Shown: positions 1-5,641 of the stretch, in pieces
Layout: the number at the start of each line of letters is the position of its first letter
Position numbering within the stretch: the stretch's first letter is position 1
NCBI GenBank assembly: GCA_038234815.1
Contig: JBBQSU010000076.1
Location: 1-18,112, forward strand
Source of the DNA: JBBQSU01 sp038234815
GTDB taxonomy: Bacteria; Planctomycetota; Phycisphaerae; Tepidisphaerales; Tepidisphaeraceae
Length of the DNA: 18,112 nt
Reading direction: 5' to 3'
Notes under the pieces: model-generated
Told to the model about the DNA's origin: nothing
Seen by the model: the letters and a program-made list of their open reading frames with translations, nothing else
Databases searched by the model: none
Translations under genes and position numbers: made by a program

Positions 1-1
1 C

Positions 2-142
2 GACCCCAGCGCCGGTTGGGCTGAGCCCAAGACGGCAAAAGTCGGATCGTTTTCGCTGCCCAAGGGTGATTCGGTGCTCCGCGTGAGCATCATCCAAGGC
101 CCGGCTGATCTCGATCAGATGCGCTTCACCGTCGGTAAGTAA
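2..142 (+). CDS. C-terminal end of a secreted carbohydrate-binding-type protein (partial)
   Basis: The reading frame is open from the left edge and ends at TAA 140-142, giving 46 residues of a protein that starts outside the window. The visible part contains the strand pattern FSLPKGDSVLRVSI followed by GPADLDQMRFTVGK. This resembles the last beta-strands of CBM6-like beta-sandwich domains, which commonly end glycoside hydrolases with a 'LP.G.h.lRv....…DLD.i.F' pattern. The usual role is binding sugars to help an attached hydrolase. The catalytic part, if any, is not visible. The sugar symporter that follows on the same strand after 62 bases fits a glycan-use operon. The family call rests on a short pattern; another jelly-roll domain is possible. 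Confidence 0.6.
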   Translation, partial: DPSAGWAEPKTAKVGSFSLPKGDSVLRVSIIQGPADLDQMRFTVGK

Positions 143-156
143 AACCCTAAAACAGC

Positions 157-170
157 CCCCTGAAGAGGGG
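157..170 (+). other. Small perfect hairpin between the first two genes
   Basis: CCCCT (157-161), loop GAAG and AGGGG (166-170) form a perfect 5-bp stem 15 bases after the upstream stop codon. There is no T-run after it, so it is a poor intrinsic terminator. It could be an mRNA-stabilising or attenuating stem in the leader of the symporter gene, or chance. Confidence 0.25.
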
Positions 171-204
171 ATAAGTACATAGATCAATATTACCAGGTTT
201 AAGT

Positions 205-1725
205 ATGTCATTGAATCCCAACGCAGATGTCGCCGAGGAGGCGGCCTGTGACCACCAGGAGTCGCAATGCGTGGCGACGTGCATGCATGCCGGAGATGGC
301 GACAACGCCAGCGGAACGAAGGGTGTTCCAGCGTCTGAACGCGTGCCTCTGGTCGAGAAGGTCGCCTTCAGTGTGGGTGGGATCGCCGGCTCACTTCAGA
401 GTAGCGCTGAGAACAGTTTGCTCAATCCCGTCTTTGTACTGGGGTACGGCATCTCCCCTGCCTTGCTGAGCATGCTCGGCATGATCTATCGGTTTGTGGA
501 CGCGGTATTCGACATGGTGGTGGGCTGGGTGTCTGACCGGACCCGCACTCGCTGGGGTCGTCGTCGTCCGTACATCTTCGTCGGGGCGATCCTTGGCGGA
601 CTGTGGATCCCGGTGATCTGGTTCTTTGGAAGGAACTGGAGCCAGGGAACCATCATCCTCTGGATGGCGAGCTGCATGCTGGTGCTGCTGCTTCTGAACT
701 CCATCTGGAACATTCCTTTCCAGTGCATGCTGCTGGAGATGACACCCAACAGCAATGAGCGGACGAATGTCGCCGCCTGGCGCGGCTATCTCGGCTGGGT
801 CGGCTGGTTGCTGATGGCGTGGAGTTGGCGAATTACCCAGTTGCCGATCTTTCACAATGCCGTGGGCAAGCCCGACGTCGTGCTGGGTGCCCGCTGGCTG
901 ACCATTGGATTTGCCGTCATTGCCATTGCCTTGGGCGTGTTGCCGGCGATTTTCGGGCGGGAGCGATATTACAAAGCGGTGCTTAAGGAGGGCAAGGTCC
1001 CCTTCATCAAGAACTTCGAGTTGACCTTCGCCAACAAGCCCTTCATGCTGCTGTCGGCTTTCACCCTCCTGTTCTTCATCGGGGCCAATCTCAAGGGCGG
1101 CCTGGCGTTCTACACGCGTCTGACCTACGTGTGCGGCGGCGATCAAGCGCTGGCCTCAACCCTGTCGGGAATCGAAGGCACGATCACCATCTTCATCGGT
1201 CTGCTGGGATACCCGGTGTTCCAGTGGATGGCCAACCGATACAGCAAGCGCACGGCGCTCTTCGCTGTCATGGGCATTATGTTTCTTGCCAGCATAAGCA
1301 CCATCGTCACTTACATCCCCTCATGGCCTTATCTGAGCATGTTCAGCGGCATCTTGCTGGCGCCGGCCAACGCGGCCCTGTGGATGCTCATCCCCTCGAT
1401 GACCGGCGACATTGTGGATCACGACGAGCTTCAGACCAGCGAGCGGCGTGAAGGCGCGTTCGCCGCCGTCTTCTCATGGATCTACAAGATCGCCGTTTCC
1501 CTTGGGGGCGGACTGTCCGGAGCGCTGGTGGTCTGGGCTGGTTTTGATGCCGGCCATGCCGCGGCCCAGCCGACGAACGTAATCTGGACGATGCGCGTCC
1601 TGCTTGTGGTGGTGCCGGCTGTCTTTATCCTGGCATCGGTCTGGATTCTTTTTCGCTACCCACTCACGCCCCATCGCATGACTGAGATCCGCGTCGAGCT
1701 TGAAGCGAGGCGTGGAACCATATGA
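205..1725 (+). CDS. GPH-type (MelB-like) sugar:cation symporter, major facilitator superfamily
   Basis: This 506-residue protein is predicted to lie in the inner membrane with about 12 helices after a hydrophilic N-terminal extension of about 45 residues. The key stretch is residues 96-122, with R96, D99 and D103, then GWVSDRTRTRWGRRRPY. This matches the glycoside-pentoside-hexuronide family signature in which a conserved Arg-Asp helix leads into the loop 2-3 motif 'G..sDrtrtrwGrrRP'. Known members import glycosides, pentoses or hexuronates with Na+ or H+; the substrate cannot be read from sequence. A second characteristic segment is near residues 395-415 (LIPSMTGDIVDHDELQTSERREGAF). The start is an ATG with only a weak upstream ribosome site (CAGG near 193-196). 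The gene follows a carbohydrate-binding-type gene and precedes sulfatase and glycosidase sequences, supporting a role in uptake of glycan breakdown products. Confidence 0.85.
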   Translation: MSLNPNADVAEEAACDHQESQCVATCMHAGDGDNASGTKGVPASERVPLVEKVAFSVGGIAGSLQSSAENSLLNPVFVLGYGISPALLSMLGMIYRFVDAVFDMVVGWVSDRTRTRWGRRRPYIFVGAILGGLWIPVIWFFGRNWSQGTIILWMASCMLVLLLLNSIWNIPFQCMLLEMTPNSNERTNVAAWRGYLGWVGWLLMAWSWRITQLPIFHNAVGKPDVVLGARWLTIGFAVIAIALGVLPAIFGRERYYKAVLKEGKVPFIKNFELTFANKPFMLLSAFTLLFFIGANLKGGLAFYTRLTYVCGGDQALASTLSGIEGTITIFIGLLGYPVFQWMANRYSKRTALFAVMGIMFLASISTIVTYIPSWPYLSMFSGILLAPANAALWMLIPSMTGDIVDHDELQTSERREGAFAAVFSWIYKIAVSLGGGLSGALVVWAGFDAGHAAAQPTNVIWTMRVLLVVVPAVFILASVWILFRYPLTPHRMTEIRVELEARRGTI

Positions 1726-1972
1726 ACGGCTTTGAAAAACAACCAGGCGGGAGCACTGGAAACAGGAACCGGATCATGTTGACCGCGACACCAGCGAAGA
1801 CCAGGGACGCGACGGCGAAGCGCGGGCGAAGCGCCGGCCACCATCGCGCCGTCGGTACCGGCCAAAATCCGGGCAGTATCGCGTGGCGCCACACGCGGTG
1901 GATCTGTAAGGTCCGCCGCGGCGCCGATCGCCGGAGCACGACTGAATTCTGACCCGCAGCAGAACCGGAACC
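1726..1972. other. Intergenic stretch, no supported gene
   Basis: Short open frames exist on both strands, including a 76-codon one overlapping the symporter stop (1722-1952). They are arginine-rich, have no recognisable motif and no good ribosome site. The stretch leads directly into the sulfatase stub and may hold degraded sequence from the same rearrangement. No terminator was seen. Confidence 0.5.
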
Positions 1973-2092
1973 ATGAGCACGCAACCGAACGTCATCTTCC
2001 TCGTCTCCGACCAGCACAACGCCAAGGTGTTGGCTTGTGCGGGTCATCCGCCGCAGCTCACGATGGCACGTCCCGCCGCCCCGCAAATTTAA
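1973..2092 (+). pseudogene. Sulfatase N-terminal stub (gene truncated after about 26 codons)
   Basis: ATG at 1973 begins the peptide MSTQPNVIFLVSDQHNAKVL, continuing ACAGHP. This is the start of a type I (formylglycine-dependent) sulfatase: the first beta-strand NVIFLVSDQ carries the Asp-Gln pair that helps bind the active-site calcium in this branch, and 'HNAKVL.CAGHP' is the usual continuation before the 'TPNLDRLA' segment. After GHP the frame reads into unrelated residues and stops at TAA 2090-2092, 39 residues in total, against about 450-550 for the family. The C-x-P/S-x-R formylglycine site and all the rest are missing, so it cannot be functional. The glycosidase gene starts 34 bases later, which suggests a deletion joined sulfatase start to glycosidase upstream DNA. 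The identification rests on a short but characteristic stretch. Confidence 0.8.
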
Positions 2093-2112
2093 CCAGCACA
2101 ACAGTTTTTGTC

Positions 2113-2117
2113 AGGAG
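2113..2117 (+). promoter_or_regulatory. Ribosome binding site that sets the glycosidase start
   Basis: AGGAG lies 9 bases before the ATG at 2127. The frame is open further upstream to 2037, but that extension overlaps the sulfatase stub and has no ribosome site, so 2127 is preferred. A second in-frame ATG at 2136 is also possible. Confidence 0.7.
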
Positions 2118-2126
2118 TTAGCCAGT

Positions 2127-4160
2127 ATGACATCGATGGTGGCAAAGAAAGCGTCCCATTCCGCAAGCGTTCCCGCGGCCGAGGCACCACCTGAGTTGGC
2201 GCTCTGGCCTGAGGGGCTTAACTGCATCGACTATGCCACGCGCTTGAGCGCCCTGAGCGATTACCACTCGCCCTGGGCAATCACGGCGGCCGACACCGAT
2301 CAGGTGGGCATCAGCCAGCTTTTTATGAAGGGGCAGCACCAGGTCTCGGCCTGCCCGGTCCTCGACGTCGCCTTGCGCCTTTATGTGAACACCGGCGAGG
2401 GCTGGAACCCGGTGCCGGTGCTTCAGCGGCAGTGCTGGCCGGGAGGCTGGCGCGAGATCGGCCGACACGGCAACGTCGAGGTGGTTCACGATGTTTTTTT
2501 TGTCTCCGGAGAATGCATTCGTTCGCGCGTTCACATGAACCTCCCCACGGGCGAGAAAGCCCCGCGCGTCGCCGTCGGTGGCGGCAGCAACAGCCAATGT
2601 TACAGCTACGAAGGCGACGCAGCCTCCGACCGGGTTAAACTGCGGATCAGCAACAGCGGCCTGAACCGCATGTTGCGGCAGCCGCACTTCTTCGCCTTCA
2701 CGCTGAGCGTCATTCCTTCTGTGAAGGTGTCGAGGACCACGCTGCGCACCGATGGCGTGTATGCTCTGCCTGACCCTGAAATCGACACCGCGCCGCAGAT
2801 CAACAAACGCACCGCCGACAAATCGCTTGGCTACTGGATCGAACTGAGCGTGCCCGAGCAGCAGCAATGGACCTTCGATGTTCATCTTTGCGGCAGCTTT
2901 GTGTCGGCGGCTCCGCTGCCCCCGGCCGAGGCGGCGCAGCAGGATCTCGCCGGCGTACTGGCCCGCTGGAAACGCCAACTGCGCCGGGTGGCACCGGCGC
3001 TGGCCGATGGTTACTGGCAGCGCAAGCTCACGCAGGCCAGCGCCAATCTGCTCTCATCCACTGTACGGGCCGAAGGTTTCGGAAACTTCAGCGACAAACT
3101 GAACCTCCTGGCCTCGCCGCTGGAGTGGTGCTCAACCGCCTTCTTCTGGGATGCCATGATCGGCAGCCCCACGCTGGCGATGATCGATCCCGACCTGCAG
3201 GCCCAAGTCATCGAATGTTTCGGCCAACACATGGACCGCGGCGGATTGATGCCCAGTTTCCTCAACGCCTTTCCGAAATTCGCGGCCCAGCGCTGGACGG
3301 AATGCCAGGCGCCCATCGCCACCTGGGCCGTCTGCAAGGCCTGGCGCTGCGGCGGGGCGGAGGTACCGCTGGCGAGGCTGTATCCGACGCTCAAGCTGCT
3401 GAACCAGCGATGGTTCGAGGTCGCCGATGCGGACGGCGACGGCTTCCCGGATTGGCGAAACACCGGTTGCGTCGCCGACAATTCCCCGCTCTATGACCGC
3501 TATCGCCCGGGCGGGTACAACGGCTGTTTCAATCTGCCGGCCCACAAAAGCGTCAGCATGGCGTCATACCTGCTGATGGACATGCGCTGCCTGGAAATGA
3601 TCGCCGGCTCGCTGGGGCTTACCGCAGATGTCGCCGCCTGGCAAGCGCAGCGACGAGCGTTCGGTGCCCGCGTGCTGGAGGAACTCTGGCACGCTGAGGA
3701 TGGGCTTTTCTACGACCGCGACTCCACCTTTGGTGATGCTACGCGTGTGAAGTCATTCTTCTCACTCCTTCCTTTATGGGCCGGGATTGACCTGTCGGAA
3801 CAGGACGCTCGCCGGGCCATCGAGCGGCACCTGCTGAATCCGAAGGAGTTCTTCGGCGACGTGCCGTTCCCGTCGGTCGCTTATAACGAGCCTACCTTTG
3901 ACCCCGACGGCTACTGGCGCGGCAGGACCTGGCCGCATGTCTATTTTTGGAATACCGAGATACTCTCTCGCTTCGGCTACACGCGCGAGGCGGAGATCGC
4001 ACGTCACCGCTACCTCCGCCTGATCGCCAGTGCGCGCGATATTCCCGAAAATCATGCCGCCAGCATCTTCTTGCTCAAACAGAACGGCGTGCCTCACTAT
4101 TCATTTGGAACCGGTACGCTCGTCCACTTCCTGCTGAATTGGCATCAACAGCCCCTATGA
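2127..4160 (+). CDS. Six-hairpin glycoside hydrolase (GH63/GH37-like, MGH1 type)
   Basis: The 677-residue protein appears to have an N-terminal beta-rich domain (about residues 30-290) and an (alpha/alpha)6 barrel (about 300-677). This is the layout of GH63-type inverting alpha-glycosidases and related trehalase-like enzymes. Typical barrel landmarks are FFWDAM at 339-344, DGDGFPDW at 436-443, ADNSPLYD at 450-457, a second 'FYDRD' repeat, YWRGRTWP at 596-603, and E641 in PENHAAS. By analogy with YgjK and GH37 enzymes, D451 (or D442) would be the general acid and E641 the base; this assignment is inferred. No clear signal peptide is seen, so a cytoplasmic site acting on imported oligosaccharide is plausible and would suit the symporter upstream. 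Sequence alone does not give the substrate: alpha-glucosides, alpha-mannosides or rhamnosides are all possible. The gene looks intact. Confidence 0.8.
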   Translation: MTSMVAKKASHSASVPAAEAPPELALWPEGLNCIDYATRLSALSDYHSPWAITAADTDQVGISQLFMKGQHQVSACPVLDVALRLYVNTGEGWNPVPVLQRQCWPGGWREIGRHGNVEVVHDVFFVSGECIRSRVHMNLPTGEKAPRVAVGGGSNSQCYSYEGDAASDRVKLRISNSGLNRMLRQPHFFAFTLSVIPSVKVSRTTLRTDGVYALPDPEIDTAPQINKRTADKSLGYWIELSVPEQQQWTFDVHLCGSFVSAAPLPPAEAAQQDLAGVLARWKRQLRRVAPALADGYWQRKLTQASANLLSSTVRAEGFGNFSDKLNLLASPLEWCSTAFFWDAMIGSPTLAMIDPDLQAQVIECFGQHMDRGGLMPSFLNAFPKFAAQRWTECQAPIATWAVCKAWRCGGAEVPLARLYPTLKLLNQRWFEVADADGDGFPDWRNTGCVADNSPLYDRYRPGGYNGCFNLPAHKSVSMASYLLMDMRCLEMIAGSLGLTADVAAWQAQRRAFGARVLEELWHAEDGLFYDRDSTFGDATRVKSFFSLLPLWAGIDLSEQDARRAIERHLLNPKEFFGDVPFPSVAYNEPTFDPDGYWRGRTWPHVYFWNTEILSRFGYTREAEIARHRYLRLIASARDIPENHAASIFLLKQNGVPHYSFGTGTLVHFLLNWHQQPL

Positions 4161-4229
4161 ACCCAAAGGGCCGCACCGTCGCGGTCCTGTGCGCGGCGAC
4201 TGACGCGAGTACGGCCGAGCCTATAGCAA

Positions 4230-4259
4230 CACCGGCGGGGCGGCGATGACGCCCCGGTG
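4230..4259 (+). terminator. GC-rich hairpin downstream of the glycosidase (possible terminator)
   Basis: GGGGCG (4237-4242), a 7-base loop, then CGCCCC (4250-4255) form a perfect 6-bp stem. It is extended by CACC (4230-4233) pairing with GGTG (4256-4259) across a 3-base bulge. It begins 70 bases after the glycosidase stop. No T-run follows, so termination would need help from Rho or the structure alone. Confidence 0.35.
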
Positions 4260-4378
4260 CTGTCGATGGCGCACGCCGACGCGGGACACTCTTGTTTATG
4301 CAAGCTTGGGCGCCGCGAACCAGATTTCGTTGAAAATCAGGCAAATTTGCATATTTCGTGCCAATCTTGGGAACAAAA

Positions 4379-4422
4379 GGGGGTCCAAAGGGGGTCCCAA
4401 AGAGGTCCTTTTGGGGTCCCAG
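4379..4422. repeat. G-rich tandem units (GGGGGTCC-type)
   Basis: Four adjacent units of about 11-12 bases are visible: GGGGGTCCAAA, GGGGGTCCCAAA, GAGGTCCTTTT and GGGGTCCCAGG. Three of the four begin with a run of four or five G. This is degenerate short tandem repetition and a possible, but imperfect, G-quadruplex because the third unit has only GG. Confidence 0.6.
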
Positions 4423-4893
4423 GAATGTCGCGAAGAGGTTGTTTCTGGGTCTGGCGGAGTGCTGGAAGGGTCCGGTTTGTTGCGCGCCTCGGATGCGCCA
4501 AGCCAAGGAAAGTCCCGTCGCATGAACGCGACTGAGGAACAACGTATTTGCACGTACGGCTTCGGGCGACAATATCTCCGATCCGAGCTCAAAGTCGCGC
4601 GATGGGCGCGGCGCGCAGGCCCCAGTGAGCATTGTGGCCTCTCTCGGTCCAACTCCGCCGGGCAATTGCTCCCGTTCGAATCGCGCACCGGGCAAGAACC
4701 CCGCCGCGTAAACGCAACCGGCCAAGCTGATAACCAAGACGATCGAGTGACTGTTGTTCATAAATGTAGCTCTCTACCCAATGGTCAACTGGTGCGCAAA
4801 TGGCCGTGAATTCACCCAAATTTCGGAAGGACAAAAATGCTAACTCCTTTTTAAACAAGCACTTAAAATTTTTAAATATTTTTAAAATGCCGA

Positions 4894-4935
4894 AAAGTTT
4901 GGTGCGCTTTTGGGCGCCTAAAAGCGCACCACTTT
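4894..4935. repeat. Strong hairpin in an AT-rich island
   Basis: GGTGCGCTTTT (4901-4911) and AAAAGCGCACC (4920-4930) are perfect reverse complements separated by the 8-base loop GGGCGCCT, which itself contains the palindrome GGCGCC. The stem extends outward with AAAGT (4894-4898) against ACTTT (4931-4935) across a 2-base bulge. It follows an AT-only palindrome-like stretch (about 4862-4888). It is not followed by a T-run in either direction and is not next to an intact gene, so a mobile repeat or relic end is more likely than a terminator. Confidence 0.75.
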
Positions 4936-4982
4936 GGCAAACTGGGTAAGATGTTCGAAATCGACCAGTCAATATAAGAAAC

Positions 4983-5021
4983 GGTGACGCACGTCGAATT
5001 GGACTAATCGACGTGTCATCC
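4983..5021. repeat. Imperfect inverted repeat carrying a GTGACGCACGTC box
   Basis: CACGTCG (4990-4996) pairs with CGACGTG (5009-5015), extended inward by ATT/AAT with one bulged A. Outside the core, GGTGACG and TCATCC are also roughly complementary. The left arm GTGACGCACGTCGAATT recurs with one change at 5322-5338. Confidence 0.5.
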
Positions 5022-5321
5022 CTTTTCTTAGCCGGGACCATGACGAACCGCCACACGCAGCCGTCGTGGTCCTGCGACGGGGCATCGTCGGCTGTCGAGA
5101 ATGCTTTGAACGGGTGACTGTCATGGCAGGCTAACGGACCAGCATTCAACGGCCGACCGGGCACCAAGCCGCATCGGAATCGCAAGGACCGTTCCGCCCG
5201 GCCGACCCCAAAGCATCGTCGTCGTCCCCAAGTCCGCGAGGGAAACATAGCCCGCAAGCGTCCCATCGCCCATCGCACGCCACGGCGAACACAGTTGAGA
5301 TCGCCACCGTGTAGCATTATA

Positions 5322-5340
5322 GTGACGCACGTCCAATTCC
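5322..5340 (+). repeat. Second GTGACGCACGTC box
   Basis: GTGACGCACGTCCAATTCC matches the left arm at 4984-5000 at 16 of 17 positions. It lies 53 bases before the DUF2130 start codon. A shorter relative, GTGACACGTCG, occurs at 5559-5569 just after the inverted repeat. The three boxes bracket the DUF2130 stub; their role is unknown. Confidence 0.5.
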
Positions 5341-5374
5341 TTTCTGTGCCCGATCGGCCCCACGGGGAGTGCCT

Positions 5375-5557
5375 ATGCCTGTCGACCCAACCGTCCTCTG
5401 TCCGAACTGCCGGACCGAAATCAAACTCACCGAATCCCTTGCCGCGCCGCTCATCGAAGTGACCAAGGTGCAATCGAGTAGGGTGTGTCGTACTCGACGC
5501 ACCATTTTACGCGGTTATTTGGTGAGCGGTGCGTCGGGTACGATGCACCCTACATGA
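5375..5557 (+). pseudogene. DUF2130 protein N-terminal stub (truncated after about 33 codons)
   Basis: ATG at 5375, preceded by GGGGAG at 5364-5369, encodes MPVDPTVLCPNCRTEIKLTE followed by SLAAPLIEVTK. This is the typical start of DUF2130 proteins: a CPNC half zinc motif and 'TEIKLTESLAAPLIE' leading into a long coiled coil. The full family is several hundred residues. Here the frame enters an inverted repeat at 5478 after about 34 residues and then reads unrelated sequence to TGA at 5557, 60 residues in all. The coiled coil and the conserved C-terminal DUF2130 domain are absent, so the gene is broken. The family's function is not established. The frame could also begin at GTG 5369, but the spacing to the ribosome site favours 5375. 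Confidence 0.75.
5478..5553. repeat. 26-bp-arm inverted repeat (REP/MITE-like) interrupting the DUF2130 gene
   Basis: The left arm (5478-5503) begins GTAGGGTGTGTCGTAC and ends GACGCACC. The right arm (5528-5553) begins GGTGCGTCGGGTACG and ends GCACCCTAC. The arms are complementary at 23 of 26 positions, and the three exceptions are all G-U pairs if the plus strand is transcribed. The loop is 24 bases. The left boundary coincides with the point where DUF2130 similarity stops. Stems of the GTAGGGTGCGTC…GACGCACCCTAC kind are familiar as dispersed elements in many bacterial genomes, and a GTAG tetranucleotide at the foot of a stem is a feature of REP elements mobilised by TnpA-REP proteins. No such protein is in the window. 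Confidence 0.8.
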
Positions 5558-5627
5558 CGTGACACGTCGGGAGACGTACAGCAAGCCTAGGCGCGTCAAC
5601 AAATTCTACCCGCGTCACTCATGTCAT

Positions 5628-5633
5628 GAGGAG
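5628..5633 (+). promoter_or_regulatory. Ribosome binding site supporting a TTG start
   Basis: GAGGAG lies 8 bases before TTG 5642-5644. No in-frame ATG occurs near it, and the peptide from TTG matches the beginning of MmeI-type N-terminal domains, so the TTG start is well supported. Confidence 0.75.
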
Positions 5634-5641
5634 CAAACCGA

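Larger units (their letters stand above)
4161..5374. other. 1.2-kb region without an intact gene, rich in repeats and hairpins
   Basis: Several open frames cross this stretch on both strands (for example minus 5473-4589, 294 codons, and plus 4246-4809, 187 codons). None shows a recognisable domain, a hydrophobic core pattern or a convincing ribosome site, and they overlap one another. Base composition changes sharply: GC-rich up to about 4730, an AT-rich island around 4830-4980, then GC-rich again. It contains the G-rich repeat at 4379-4422, the hairpin at 4894-4935 and two GTGACGCACGTC boxes listed separately. It looks like decayed or non-coding accessory DNA between the glycan-use genes and the restriction-modification gene. 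Confidence 0.6.

Noticed and set aside
391..1146. Minus-strand frame opposite the symporter
   Set aside because: It lies wholly within a well-supported membrane protein gene and is His/Gln/Pro-rich, as expected for a shadow frame.
2037..2126. N-terminal extension of the glycosidase to 2037
   Set aside because: It overlaps the sulfatase stub in another frame and has no ribosome site, whereas AGGAG at 2113-2117 is well placed for ATG 2127.
4075..4809. Overlapping open frames on both strands downstream of the glycosidase
   Set aside because: They overlap one another and the glycosidase end, read through the G-rich tandem repeat, and show no protein-like pattern.
4589..5473. Long minus-strand frame of 294 codons
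   Set aside because: It crosses the DUF2130 stub, the AT-rich island and the hairpins, has no recognisable domain or clear ribosome site, and changes composition along its length.
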